The notes under the pieces are model-generated. The model was not told the DNA's origin and made no database searches. It saw only the letters and a program-made list of their open reading frames with translations. A DNA stretch of 64,000 nt from an uncultured Polaribacter sp. (GTDB taxonomy: Bacteria > Bacteroidota > Bacteroidia > Flavobacteriales > Flavobacteriaceae), in contig NZ_CANNFH010000003.1 in the NCBI RefSeq assembly GCF_947503875.1, forward strand, positions 310,001 through 374,000. The letters are read 5' to 3'. How positions within the stretch are numbered: the stretch's first letter is position 1; the number at the start of each line of letters is the position of its first letter. A program made the translations under genes and the position numbers. Shown here piece by piece: positions 52,730 to 61,584 of this stretch.

Positions 52730-53788
52730 ATGACTCCTATTCAACATAGAATTAACGCTTTTAACAAATTAGGCGGCTTTTTAAGTCAATTTTCTAACAA
52801 AAAAATAGAGAAAAAAGAAGACATACCACACAACGATTTATTTTTTGATGGCTTTAAACATCAGCTAAAATTAGCACAAGAAAGTAACACTTGGTTTACA
52901 AAAGACAACATATTACTTTCTTTAGAAAACTGGTCTAAAGCATTATCTATAAGTAATTTAGAAAAATGGACAGCTAATTTAAAACCAATTTCAGAACAAA
53001 AAACAGTAGCCATAGTTATGGCTGGTAATATTCCTTTAGTTGGTTTTCACGATTTTTTAGCGGTCTTAATTTCTGGTCATAAAGTTTTGGTAAAACAATC
53101 TTCTAATGACAAACACCTATTACCTTTTATTGCCAAATATTTAGAGTATGTTGATGATAGTTTGAAAGGAAAAATAACGTTTACAGCACAAAAACTAGAA
53201 AATTTTGATGCAGTTATTGCTACAGGAAGCAATAATACGGCAAGATATTTTGAATATTATTTTAAAAACAAACCAAATATCATCAGAAAAAACAGAAACT
53301 CTGTTGCTGTAATTACAGGTAACGAAACCGAACAAGATTTAGAAAAATTATCTAATGATGTATTTACCTATTTTGGTTTGGGCTGCAGATCTGTTTCTAA
53401 ATTATATGTTCCCAAAAATTACGATTTCAATCATTTTTTTAACGGAATGTACAATAAAAAAGACATCCTTTACAACGCTAAATATGCCAATAATTACGAT
53501 TATAACAAGGCAGTTTACTTAATGAGTGAATTCGATTTGCTAGAAAATGGTTTTTTAATGATTAAGGAAGACGAGAGTTACTCCTCTCCTATTGCTACTA
53601 TTTTTTATGAATATTATGACAATCCAATCGATTTAAAAATAAAATTACACGAAGACAAAGAAAAGATTCAATGTATTGTTGCCAAAAATTTTATAGAAAA
53701 TGAAATTGCCTTTGGCGAAACGCAAAACCCTAATTTATGGGATTATGCAGATGATGTAAATACGTTGGAATTTTTAACAGAAATATAA
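52730..53788 (+). CDS. LuxC-type acyl-CoA reductase
   Basis: 352 residues. Aldehyde-dehydrogenase-superfamily reductase of the LuxC (acyl-CoA reductase) family, which reduces acyl-CoA or acyl-protein to the aldehyde. Family signatures: VAIVMAGNIPLVGFHDFLAV, HKVLVKQSSNDKHLLPFIAK, AVIATGSNNTARYFEYYF, IIRKNRNSVAVITGNETEQD and the catalytic cysteine segment FTYFGLGCRSVSKLYVPKNY. It is the first gene of a plus-strand group with serC and serA. Aldehyde substrate unknown; a luxE partner is not present. Confidence 0.86.
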   Translation: MTPIQHRINAFNKLGGFLSQFSNKKIEKKEDIPHNDLFFDGFKHQLKLAQESNTWFTKDNILLSLENWSKALSISNLEKWTANLKPISEQKTVAIVMAGNIPLVGFHDFLAVLISGHKVLVKQSSNDKHLLPFIAKYLEYVDDSLKGKITFTAQKLENFDAVIATGSNNTARYFEYYFKNKPNIIRKNRNSVAVITGNETEQDLEKLSNDVFTYFGLGCRSVSKLYVPKNYDFNHFFNGMYNKKDILYNAKYANNYDYNKAVYLMSEFDLLENGFLMIKEDESYSSPIATIFYEYYDNPIDLKIKLHEDKEKIQCIVAKNFIENEIAFGETQNPNLWDYADDVNTLEFLTEI

Positions 53789-53830
53789 AATAGTTTTTGG
53801 TTGATGTTTACTGATTTTTCATAAAAAAAC

Positions 53831-53871
53831 TTTGAAACCTTAAAACTTAAAAACTTTGAAACTCAAAATAA
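53831..53871 (+). repeat. Phased A/T repeat leader before serC
   Basis: ACTTTGAAACCTTAAAACTT and AAAAACTTTGAAACTC form an imperfect tandem array of an A(A)CTTTGAAAC-type unit immediately before the serC ATG. Similar sequence precedes yggS (56013-56072). Confidence 0.6.
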
Positions 53872-54936
53872 ATGAAAAAACATAATTTTAGTGCAGGCCC
53901 TTGTATTTTACCACAAGAAGTGCTACAAAAAGCATCAGAAGCAATTCTAAATTTTAATAATGATGATTTATCTTTAATCGAAATTTCTCATAGAAGTAAA
54001 TCTTTTGTTGCTGTTATAGAAAAAGCTAGAAGTTTGGCTTTAGAACTTTTAGGTTTAGAAAATAAAGGTTATAAAGCCCTATTTTTACACGGTGGCGCAA
54101 GTATGGAGTTTTTAATGGTAGCTTACAATTTGCTTGATAAAAAAGCCGCTTATTTAAACACAGGTACATGGTCAGACAAAGCCATAAAAGAAGCCAAAGC
54201 TTTTGGAGAAATAATAGAAGTTGCCTCTTCTAAAGATAAAGGTTACAATTATATACCTAAAGAATATGTAGTACCTAAAGATGCAGATTATTTTCATTGT
54301 ACAAGCAATAATACTGTAGCTGGCACACAAATGAAATCTTTTCCAGAAACTGCTGTTCCATTAGTTTGTGATATGAGTTCAGATATTTTTTCACGTCAGT
54401 TAGATTTTGAGAAATTCGATTTAATTTATGCAGGTGCACAAAAAAATATGGGACCAGCAGGCACAACTTTAGTAATTGTAAAAGAAAATATTTTAGGCAA
54501 AGTAGAAAGGCACATTCCGTCTATGTTAAATTATCAAACACATATAGACAAAGACAGTATGTTTAATACACCTGCCGTTTTTCCTGTTTACGTTTCTATG
54601 TTAACCTTGCAATGGTTAAAAGATTTGGGTGGCATTTCTTTTATTGAAGAAGTAAACAACAAAAAAGCAGCACTTTTGTATGCAGAAATCGATAGAAATT
54701 CGCTTTTTGAAGGTATAGTTGCCAAAGAAGATAGAAGTACAATGAACGCCACTTTTATTTTAAAAGACAAGTCTTTAACAGAAAAATTCGACAAAATGTG
54801 GGCAGCAGCTGGCATAAATGGTTTAAACGGCCACAGAAGTGTTGGTGGTTATAGAGCAAGCATGTACAATGCATTACCATTATACAGCGTACAAGTTTTG
54901 GTGGATGTAATGCAAAAACTAGAATCTCAACTTTAA
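53872..54936 (+). CDS. serC: Phosphoserine aminotransferase
   Basis: 354 residues. PLP enzyme converting 3-phosphohydroxypyruvate to phosphoserine (and the equivalent step of pyridoxal phosphate synthesis). Signatures: MKKHNFSAGPCILPQEVLQK, LSLIEISHRSKSF, LFLHGGASMEFLMVAYNLL, the PLP lysine in LIYAGAQKNMGPAGTTLVIV, and the C-terminal GGYRASMYNALPLYSVQVL. Cytosolic. Part of a serC-serA pair, separated by a 93-bp gap holding a palindromic repeat, so the unit may have internal regulation. Confidence 0.97.
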   Translation: MKKHNFSAGPCILPQEVLQKASEAILNFNNDDLSLIEISHRSKSFVAVIEKARSLALELLGLENKGYKALFLHGGASMEFLMVAYNLLDKKAAYLNTGTWSDKAIKEAKAFGEIIEVASSKDKGYNYIPKEYVVPKDADYFHCTSNNTVAGTQMKSFPETAVPLVCDMSSDIFSRQLDFEKFDLIYAGAQKNMGPAGTTLVIVKENILGKVERHIPSMLNYQTHIDKDSMFNTPAVFPVYVSMLTLQWLKDLGGISFIEEVNNKKAALLYAEIDRNSLFEGIVAKEDRSTMNATFILKDKSLTEKFDKMWAAAGINGLNGHRSVGGYRASMYNALPLYSVQVLVDVMQKLESQL

Positions 54937-55001
54937 TACTTCACTGAAAGAAGAAAACGGTTGATTTAAAATTAAAAGAATAATTAATACTAAATAAAAA
55001 C

Positions 55002-55030
55002 TCCTTCCCTTTGGGAAGGTTGGGATGGGA
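55002..55030 (+). repeat. Dispersed palindromic repeat, family B, copy 2 (supplies serA start codon base)
   Basis: CCTTCCCTTTGGGAAGG followed by TTGGGATGGGA; inverted copy of 5293-5321. Its last base is the A of the serA ATG (55030). Confidence 0.78.
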
Positions 55031-55983
55031 TGAAAATATTAGCAAACGATGGTATTTCTAATAGTGGAAAACAAGTTTTAGAAAAAGCTGGCTTTGAAGT
55101 TTTAGTAACAAAAGTGGCTCAAAACCAATTAGAAAATTATATAAACGACCAAAATATAGATGCAATTTTGGTAAGAAGTGCCACACAAGTGCGCCAAGAA
55201 TTAATTGAAGCTTGCCCAAGTTTAAAATTAATTGGACGTGGTGGTGTTGGTTTAGATAATATTGATGTAGAATTTGCAGAAGATAATGGTTTACACGTAA
55301 TTAATACACCAGAAGCTTCTTCTAGCTCTGTGGCAGAATTAGTATTTGCCCATTTGTTTGGTATGGCAAGATTTTTACATTCTTCTAATAGAGAAATGCC
55401 TTTAGAAGGCGATACACGTTTTAAAGAACTAAAAAAAGCCTATGCAAACGGCACAGAATTAAGAGGTAAAACCATTGGTATTATTGGCTTAGGAAAAATA
55501 GGGCAAGAAGTTGCCAAAATTGCACTAGGTCTTGGTATGAAGGTTGTAGCTACAGATCAATTAATTGAATCTGCACCAATTTCTTTAGAGTTTTTTAACG
55601 GTCAAAAAATAACGTTTACTATTGATACTGTAGAAAAAGATGAGCTTTTAAAAGAAGCCGATTTTATTACTTTGCATGTACCTGCACAAGATAATTATAT
55701 TATTACGGCAGATGATTTTGAAAAAATGAAAACTGGTGTTGGAATTATAAATACAGCTAGAGGTGGTATTTTACATGAAGTAGATTTAGTAAGTGCAATT
55801 TCAGAAGGTAAAGTACAATTTGCCGGTTTAGATGTTTTTGAAACAGAACCAGAACCTGCTGTGCAATTATTAATGAATCCAGAAATATCTTTAACGCCAC
55901 ATATTGGTGCTGGTACTATTGAAGCACAAGAGAGAATTGGTGTGGAATTAGCTAATCAGATAATTGCATTGTTAAAAAATTAA
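55030..55983 (+). CDS. serA: D-3-phosphoglycerate dehydrogenase (short form)
   Basis: 317 residues. Catalyses the first step of serine synthesis, NAD-dependent oxidation of 3-phosphoglycerate. D-isomer 2-hydroxyacid dehydrogenase signatures: DAILVRSATQVRQEL, GRGGVGLDNIDVEFAEDNG, the NAD-binding IGIIGLGKIGQEVAKIALGL, NTARGGILHEVDLVSAISEG, LDVFETEPEPAVQLL and the catalytic His in LTPHIGAGTIEAQERIG. It lacks the C-terminal ACT regulatory domain of longer SerA proteins, so feedback inhibition by serine in that mode is not expected. Follows serC. Confidence 0.93.
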   Translation: MKILANDGISNSGKQVLEKAGFEVLVTKVAQNQLENYINDQNIDAILVRSATQVRQELIEACPSLKLIGRGGVGLDNIDVEFAEDNGLHVINTPEASSSSVAELVFAHLFGMARFLHSSNREMPLEGDTRFKELKKAYANGTELRGKTIGIIGLGKIGQEVAKIALGLGMKVVATDQLIESAPISLEFFNGQKITFTIDTVEKDELLKEADFITLHVPAQDNYIITADDFEKMKTGVGIINTARGGILHEVDLVSAISEGKVQFAGLDVFETEPEPAVQLLMNPEISLTPHIGAGTIEAQERIGVELANQIIALLKN

Positions 55984-56012
55984 TTTTTGTTTTTGGGTTG
56001 ATGATTTTTTTT

Positions 56013-56072
56013 AAACCTTAAAAACTTTCAACTTTAAAACTTTAAAAACTCTAAACCTTTGAAACTTAAAAA
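56013..56072 (+). repeat. Phased A/T repeat leader before yggS
   Basis: Run of AACCTTAAAAACTTTC, AACTTTAAAACTTT, AAAAACTCTAAACCTTTG, AAACTTAAAAA units directly before the yggS ATG at 56073, resembling the leader of serC. A GGGTTGATG stretch 30 bp upstream (about 55994-56002) also has a counterpart near 53804. Confidence 0.55.
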
Positions 56073-56741
56073 ATGATTAAAGAAAATTTAGAAAATATAA
56101 AAAGTCAAATTCCTGATAATGTTACCTTAGTTGCTGTTTCTAAAACAAAACCAGTTGCAGATTTACAAGAAGCCTACAATGCTGGTCAGCGTGTTTTTGG
56201 TGAAAATAAAATCCAAGAAATGGTAGATAAGTATGATGCTTTACCTAAAGATATTAAATGGCACATGATTGGTCATTTGCAAAGTAATAAGGTAAAATAC
56301 ATGGCACATTTTGTAGATTTAATTCACGGAATTGATAAGTTTTCTACTTTAAAAGAGATTAACAAGCAAGCTAAAAAACACAATAGAGTAATTAATTGTT
56401 TACTACAAGTTAAAATTGCCAAAGAAGACACCAAGTTTGGTTTATCGTTTTCTGATATTGAAGAAATTTTAAATTCACCTGAATTTACAAGCCTAGAAAA
56501 TATAAAGGTTGTTGGGTTTATGGGAATGGCTACGTTTACAAACAATCAAAAGCAATTACAAGAAGAATTTTCATCATTAAAAACTTTTTTTGATAAACAC
56601 AAAGCATTGCCTGATACTGCTAACTGCAAACTAAAAACACTTTCTATGGGTATGAGTGGCGATTTTAAATTGGCCATAAAAGAGGGAAGTACAATGATTC
56701 GCGTAGGAAGTTCTATCTTTGGAAATAGAAATTACAATTAA
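56073..56741 (+). CDS. YggS-family pyridoxal-phosphate homeostasis protein
   Basis: 222 residues. Single-domain PLP-binding TIM-barrel protein (YggS/PROSC), which controls free PLP and amino-acid pools. Signatures: VTLVAVSKTKPVADLQEAYN with the PLP lysine in SKTKP, GENKIQEMVDKYD, IKWHMIGHLQSNKVKYM and the C-terminal LKTLSMGMSGDFKLAIKEGS, then TMIRVGSSIFGNR. Located between serA and an exonuclease; its leader has repeat sequence similar to that of serC. Confidence 0.95.
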   Translation: MIKENLENIKSQIPDNVTLVAVSKTKPVADLQEAYNAGQRVFGENKIQEMVDKYDALPKDIKWHMIGHLQSNKVKYMAHFVDLIHGIDKFSTLKEINKQAKKHNRVINCLLQVKIAKEDTKFGLSFSDIEEILNSPEFTSLENIKVVGFMGMATFTNNQKQLQEEFSSLKTFFDKHKALPDTANCKLKTLSMGMSGDFKLAIKEGSTMIRVGSSIFGNRNYN

Positions 56742-56762
56742 AAACTAATTTAAAAATAAAAT

Positions 56763-57848
56763 TTGTACGCAGTTTTAGATATAGAAACCACAGGTGGTAA
56801 GTTTAATGAAGAAGGAATTACAGAAATTGCCATTTATAAATTTGATGGATTAGAAGTAGTTGATCAATTTATCAGTCTAGTAAATCCAGAAAAAGAAATT
56901 CAAGAATTTGTTGTAAAACTTACGGGTATCAATAATAAAATGTTGCGTAATGCCCCTAAATTTTACGAAGTTGCCAAACGTATCTTACAAATTACCGAAG
57001 AATGCACCTTAATTGCACACAACACTTCTTTTGATTACAGAATTCTGCGAACCGAATTTAATCGTTTAGGTTATGAGTATAAAAGAAATACACTTTGTAC
57101 GGTAGAATTAAGTAAGCAATTAATTTTAGACCAACCTTCTTACAGTTTAGGCAAGCTTACTAGGGCTTTAGGCATACCTATGACAGACAGGCACAGAGCA
57201 TCTGGAGACGCCTTAGCCACTGTACAATTATTTAAATTACTACTAGAAAAAGATGTTGAAAAAAACATCATTCAAAACACTGTAAAATATCACGACAAGA
57301 GAATAGAAAAAGAACGCCTGAAAAAGCTAATTGAATCTGTATCCAAAGAGTTAGGTCTTTTTTACATTCATGACAAAGAAGGCAAAGTATTGTTTTTAGG
57401 GCGTGGTAAAAATGCAAAATCTGAGGTAAACAAACTCTTTTTAAAGGAAACAAAACGCGCATTAAAAATTCAAGAACGTGTAAACTCCATATCATTTGAA
57501 AAATCTGGTAATGAACTATTTATGCGTTTAAAATATCTTTTAGAATTAGAAAAATTAGACCCAAAATATAACATCAGAAAAAAAAGAAAACCTTACTTAT
57601 TACATTTTAATAATGACGATTTTATTATAGTAGATAAAGGTAGAACTATAGAAGAAAATGCAATTATTTTAATAGAAAATAATGAGGTATTTGGCTATGG
57701 TTACACAAATCTAAATTTTCAAGAAAAAAAAATAGACATTTTAAAAAGTATCTTAACACCTATTGCAAATAAAAACTTAGCAAAAGGTATTGTAAAGGAA
57801 TACTTGAATAAAAATAAAGTTCAAAGAATTATACGCTTAGAAAAATGA
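56763..57848 (+). CDS. DnaQ-like 3'-5' exonuclease with C-terminal GIY-YIG-like domain
   Basis: 361 residues. Starts at TTG 56763: the codon after an in-frame stop (TAA at 56757) and the family-typical MYAVLDIETTGG leave no other start. Residues 1-165 are a DEDDh exonuclease: motif I DIETTGG, motif II TLIAHNTSFDYRIL, motif III HRASGDALATVQLF. Residues about 190-265 resemble the UvrC-type GIY-YIG nuclease (ELGLFYIHDKEGKVLFLGRG, followed by a KNAKSEV stretch), but key Tyr positions look altered. The last 100 residues are of unknown fold. Such fusions are seen in proteins annotated as DNA polymerase III epsilon-like. Likely DNA repair. Confidence 0.86.
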   Translation: MYAVLDIETTGGKFNEEGITEIAIYKFDGLEVVDQFISLVNPEKEIQEFVVKLTGINNKMLRNAPKFYEVAKRILQITEECTLIAHNTSFDYRILRTEFNRLGYEYKRNTLCTVELSKQLILDQPSYSLGKLTRALGIPMTDRHRASGDALATVQLFKLLLEKDVEKNIIQNTVKYHDKRIEKERLKKLIESVSKELGLFYIHDKEGKVLFLGRGKNAKSEVNKLFLKETKRALKIQERVNSISFEKSGNELFMRLKYLLELEKLDPKYNIRKKRKPYLLHFNNDDFIIVDKGRTIEENAIILIENNEVFGYGYTNLNFQEKKIDILKSILTPIANKNLAKGIVKEYLNKNKVQRIIRLEK

Positions 57849-59797
57849 AAAACATAATTGTTGCTTGCTTACTTTTAAGTTTTAGTGCAAACTTTAGTGC
57901 CCAAAAAAAGAAATCTACTAAAATGGGACAAACCACTTTAAAAGAACTTAAAATGCAACTTTATGAACAAGATAGTACTGCAAATGCTGTGGTTTTGTAT
58001 GAGCATGCCAATGTTTATTTAGACGAAGGGCACGAATATCAAACTAGAACAGATTATTACTATCGTATTAAAATCTTTAATAAAGCAGCGTTTAATTTAG
58101 CAGATATAAATATTAACCTTTTTAAAGATAAAAGCGTAAAAGATCTTAAGGCCATTACGTACAATCTTTCTGAAGGTAGAATGGTTAAAAACTATCTTCA
58201 AACAGATAAAATATTTTCTGTAAAAGAAGGCGAAAATTGGACTGTTAAAAAATTTACGCTTCCAAATGTACAAGAAGGTGCTGTTTTAGAATATAAATAC
58301 AGTATTATTTCTCCGTATTTAGGTTTAGATGACTGGGTTTTTCAATCTGAAATACCAAAAATAAAAAGTGAATACGATGCTGCTATTTTAGGTAATTACA
58401 AATACAATATTAGAATAATTGGCTTTAACAAATTAGATAAAGACAAACCTTCTGTAGACAAAAAATGTGTTTTTATAGACGGTATAGGCCAAGGTGCTTG
58501 TGCAATTTATTCTTATGGTATGTATAATATTCCTGCTTTTAAGGAAGAAGATTTTATGCTAAGTAAAAAAAATTACATTTCTAGACTTTCTTTTGATTTA
58601 GAATCTTATACCAGCCCAGAAGGTAAAGTGCAAAAATATACCACTACGTGGGAACAAGCCGATAAAAAATTAAAAAGTCAGTTTTTTAATAACCAACTTT
58701 CTAAAAAAAAATATTTCAAAAAAAGGCTTCCAGAACAAATATTTACTTTAGATAATAATTTACAAAAAGCACAAGAAATATACAGTTTCATACAGAATCA
58801 TTTTACTTGGAATAACTATTATTGGTCTAGTGAAGATGCTAAAGTAAAAGACGCCTTTACAGAAAAAAGTGGGAATGTAAGTGAAATAAATTTGGCGCTT
58901 TTTAATAGTTTAAGAGCCGCAGAGTTAGAGGCTACTTTAGTTGTTTTATCTACAAGAAATAATGGAATGCCTACCAAATTATACCCAATTATTTATGATT
59001 ACAATTATGTAGTTGTAAAAACAATTATAAATGGCAAAGCATATTTTTTAGATGCTACAGAAAAATATTTACCTTTTGGACAATTACCAGTTAGAACACT
59101 TAATGGAGAAGCTAGAGAAATTAGCTTTAAAGAAGATGGCACTTGGATTGTTTTAAAACCTAAATACCCTTCATCAAAAAATATAAATGCAGATTTAACA
59201 CTAAATGCAGAGGGTGAATTTACAGGCAAAGTACACATTACAAAAATGGGATATTATGCCGCAGAACAAAGAGAAAAAATAGCCTTACTTACAGAAGAAG
59301 CACTTTTAGAAGATTTTGAAACATCACATCCAGATTTAGAAGTAAATGATTACAAAGTTACAGCAGAAAAAGCTTTAGACAAGCCTTTAAAAGAAACGTA
59401 CGACGTTACAATTTTTATGGATGAAAATTTAGGAAATACCACTAGAATCAATCCATTTTTATTTAATCGTTTAAAAGAAAACCCATTTAAATTAAAAGAA
59501 AGGCTTTATCCTGTAGATTTTGGTCGCCCTTTTAGCCATAATTTTGCTTTACGCCTTAAAATTCCGGAGAATTACACCATTGTAAGCATACCAGAAAGTA
59601 AGGCAATGCAATTGCCAAATAATGGTGGTTTTTTTGTAATAAACACTACCAAATTAGACAACGTAATAAAAGTTTACGCGCGTTTTAAAATAAGCAAAAA
59701 AAGTTTTTCTAGTAATGATTATTTTGCGCTTAAAGAGTTTTTTAACCAAATTATAATTGCAGAAAAGGCATACGTGGTCTTAAAAAAGAAATCTTAA
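57845..59797 (+). CDS. DUF3857/transglutaminase-like domain protein, catalytic Cys not seen
   Basis: 650 residues with a signal peptide (MKNIIVACLLLSFSANFSAQ). A DUF3857 region (residues about 60-240: LYEHANVYLDEGHEYQTRTD, DWVFQSEIPKIKSEY) is followed by a transglutaminase-like core (about 300-400). The usual catalytic motif G-[DN]-C-x-[DE]-x-A reads SGNVSEINLALFNSL here, with Val where Cys is expected, and the His strand reads DYNYVVVKTIINGKAYFLDA. The fold is therefore probably a non-catalytic scaffold. C-terminal 150 residues are beta-rich. Envelope protein of unknown function; overlaps the exonuclease stop by 4 bp. Confidence 0.85.
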   Translation: MKNIIVACLLLSFSANFSAQKKKSTKMGQTTLKELKMQLYEQDSTANAVVLYEHANVYLDEGHEYQTRTDYYYRIKIFNKAAFNLADININLFKDKSVKDLKAITYNLSEGRMVKNYLQTDKIFSVKEGENWTVKKFTLPNVQEGAVLEYKYSIISPYLGLDDWVFQSEIPKIKSEYDAAILGNYKYNIRIIGFNKLDKDKPSVDKKCVFIDGIGQGACAIYSYGMYNIPAFKEEDFMLSKKNYISRLSFDLESYTSPEGKVQKYTTTWEQADKKLKSQFFNNQLSKKKYFKKRLPEQIFTLDNNLQKAQEIYSFIQNHFTWNNYYWSSEDAKVKDAFTEKSGNVSEINLALFNSLRAAELEATLVVLSTRNNGMPTKLYPIIYDYNYVVVKTIINGKAYFLDATEKYLPFGQLPVRTLNGEAREISFKEDGTWIVLKPKYPSSKNINADLTLNAEGEFTGKVHITKMGYYAAEQREKIALLTEEALLEDFETSHPDLEVNDYKVTAEKALDKPLKETYDVTIFMDENLGNTTRINPFLFNRLKENPFKLKERLYPVDFGRPFSHNFALRLKIPENYTIVSIPESKAMQLPNNGGFFVINTTKLDNVIKVYARFKISKKSFSSNDYFALKEFFNQIIIAEKAYVVLKKKS

Positions 59798-60408
59798 ATT
59801 AAAATAAAAATAGCCACTAAAATAAATACAACAATTTGTACCCATTTTAGGTAAACACCAATGTTTCTGTGTTCTTTTACACTTGCTGCAATACTGCCCG
59901 CTAAAATTGCAATGCCTGAAAATATTACTAAGGAAACTAGCATAAAAACACCACCTAATATATAAAATTGCACAACTTTATTTAAGGTTGTGCTAAATAA
60001 AAAACCTGGAAAAAATGCCAAAAAGAAAATGGATACTTTAGGATTTAAAACATTCATTACAAAACCTTGTTTAAACAATTGCTTTGTAGTTTTCTTCTGA
60101 ATGTTTTCTGATGAAAATACAATTTGTGAATCAGATTTAAAAACCTTGTAGGCCAAATACAACAGGTATAAAGTGCCAAATATTTTAATTCCCAAAAAAA
60201 GATATTCAGATTGTTTTATAATTGCAGCAACACCAAAAGCCAATAAAGTAGTATGAATTAAACAACCTGTAATTAATCCAAAAACAGTAGCTAAACCATA
60301 TTTTTTACCGTTTACAATACTCTGCATTAAAACAAAAATATTGTCTGGCCCTGGAGAAATTGCCAAAACACTTGTTGCCAACGCAAAAGAAAAAAGTGTT
60401 TCTAACAT
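59794..60408 (-). CDS. LysE-family amino-acid exporter
   Basis: 204 residues, six predicted membrane segments, e.g. LFSFALATSVLAISPGPDNI and VFGLITGCLIHTTLLAFGVA. The motif SPGPDNIFVLMQS near the N-terminus and GFVMNVLNPKVSIFFLAFFP are hallmarks of the LysE/RhtB family, which exports basic amino acids, homoserine, threonine or similar. Substrate cannot be read from sequence. Convergent with the DUF3857 gene (4-bp overlap) and 13 bp downstream of pyrD in the same direction, so it may be co-transcribed with pyrD. Confidence 0.93.
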   Translation of the reverse strand: MLETLFSFALATSVLAISPGPDNIFVLMQSIVNGKKYGLATVFGLITGCLIHTTLLAFGVAAIIKQSEYLFLGIKIFGTLYLLYLAYKVFKSDSQIVFSSENIQKKTTKQLFKQGFVMNVLNPKVSIFFLAFFPGFLFSTTLNKVVQFYILGGVFMLVSLVIFSGIAILAGSIAASVKEHRNIGVYLKWVQIVVFILVAIFILI

Positions 60409-60421
60409 TTTAAGCTTAAAA

Positions 60422-61462
60422 TTAACTATCTAATTGCTGTAAAACAGCCTCATTAATGCGCTTAATTAACTTAGGGCCTTCATAAATAAAACCTGTATAT
60501 ACTTGCACCAAATCTGCGCCTGCATTTATCTTTTCTAAAGCATCTGCTGCAGAGTGTATACCTCCTACTCCAATTATTGGAAAAGCTTTCTGAGACTTGT
60601 CTGCCAAATATTGAATTACCTTTGTACTCTGATTTTTTATCGGTTGTCCGCTAACACCACCATTGCCAATTTCTTTTAATCTGGCATCTGAAGCTTTTAA
60701 ATTATCTCTAGTGGTAGATGTATTTGATGCAATTACACCATCAATTTTTGTTTCTGCTACCAAAGCTATAATTTCATCTAATTGCTGCGTATTTAAATCT
60801 GGTGCAATTTTGAGCAAAATAGGTTTCTGTTCTGCAAATTTTGTATTCTCTTTTTGACAAGAAGTAATCAATTCTATTAGGTAATCTTTATCATTCAATT
60901 TTGCATGACTGCCAACATTTGGGCAACTCACATTCAGAACAAAATAGTCTACAAAAGCGTGTAATTCTTTAAAAACACTTAGGTAATCATCTGTATAATT
61001 TTCTGGAGCAGTTTGTGTGTTTTTACCAATATTACCGCCAATAATTACTTTCCCTTTATTCTTTTTTAAGTTTTTAATTGCCTCTGCTACACCATCATTA
61101 TTAAAGCCCATTCTATTAATAATTCCTTGATCGTCTTTTAAACGAAATAGCCTTTTTTTAGGATTCCCCACTTGCCCTTTTGGTGTAACTGTGCCTATTT
61201 CTATAAAGCCAAAACCAAAGTTTGCCAATTCGTTATACAAAACTGCATTCTTATCGAAACCTGCAGCTAACCCAACAGGGTTTTTAAATGTTAACCCAAA
61301 TAAATTACGTTCTAGTTTTTTATCGTTTATTTGATACAAACTTCTAAAAAGAGCAGCTACAAAAGGTATTTTACAACAAGTTCTAATTAAAGAAAATGTA
61401 AAATAATGTACTTTTTCTGGGTCGAATAAAAATAATATTGGACGGATTATTGATTTATACAT
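60422..61462 (-). CDS. pyrD: Dihydroorotate dehydrogenase (quinone), class 2
   Basis: 346 residues. FMN enzyme oxidising dihydroorotate to orotate and reducing membrane quinone. N-terminal amphipathic helix typical of class 2 ([20 protein letters not shown]), then [57 protein letters not shown], the catalytic-serine region [16 protein letters not shown] and the FMN-phosphate segment [20 protein letters not shown] followed by [16 protein letters not shown]. Located between pheT and a LysE exporter. Confidence 0.97.
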   Translation of the reverse strand: MYKSIIRPILFLFDPEKVHYFTFSLIRTCCKIPFVAALFRSLYQINDKKLERNLFGLTFKNPVGLAAGFDKNAVLYNELANFGFGFIEIGTVTPKGQVGNPKKRLFRLKDDQGIINRMGFNNDGVAEAIKNLKKNKGKVIIGGNIGKNTQTAPENYTDDYLSVFKELHAFVDYFVLNVSCPNVGSHAKLNDKDYLIELITSCQKENTKFAEQKPILLKIAPDLNTQQLDEIIALVAETKIDGVIASNTSTTRDNLKASDARLKEIGNGGVSGQPIKNQSTKVIQYLADKSQKAFPIIGVGGIHSAADALEKINAGADLVQVYTGFIYEGPKLIKRINEAVLQQLDS

Positions 61463-61472
61463 ATTTTTTTAT

Positions 61473-61496
61473 CATTACTGCAAAAGCAGGAATCTA
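61473..61496 (-). repeat. Dispersed palindromic repeat, family A, copy 2 (inverted)
   Basis: Reverse complement contains AATAGATTCCTGCTT, shared exactly with the unit before the ABC permease (6984-6998), but its second arm is degenerate (TTGCAGTAATGA). Confidence 0.55.
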
Positions 61497-61520
61497 TTTG
61501 GTTATTATTATTTTTCTAAA

Positions 61521-61543
61521 TTCCTGCCTGGGCCGGAATGACA
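61521..61543 (+). repeat. Dispersed palindromic repeat, family A, copy 3
   Basis: ATTCCTGCCTGGGCCGGAAT followed by GAC; imperfect palindrome with the TTCCTGCxTG core of the family. Lies in the pyrD-pheT gap with copy 2, head to head. Confidence 0.55.
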
Positions 61544-61552
61544 CGAAGTGCC

Positions 61553-61583
61553 AAAAAAAGCCCCAAATAAATGGAGCTTTTAA
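61553..61583 (-). terminator. Terminator of pheT
   Basis: On the minus strand AAAAGCTCCA pairs with TGGGGCTTTT (one U-G wobble) and is followed by T residues, directly after the pheT stop. Confidence 0.75.
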
Positions 61584-61584
61584 A

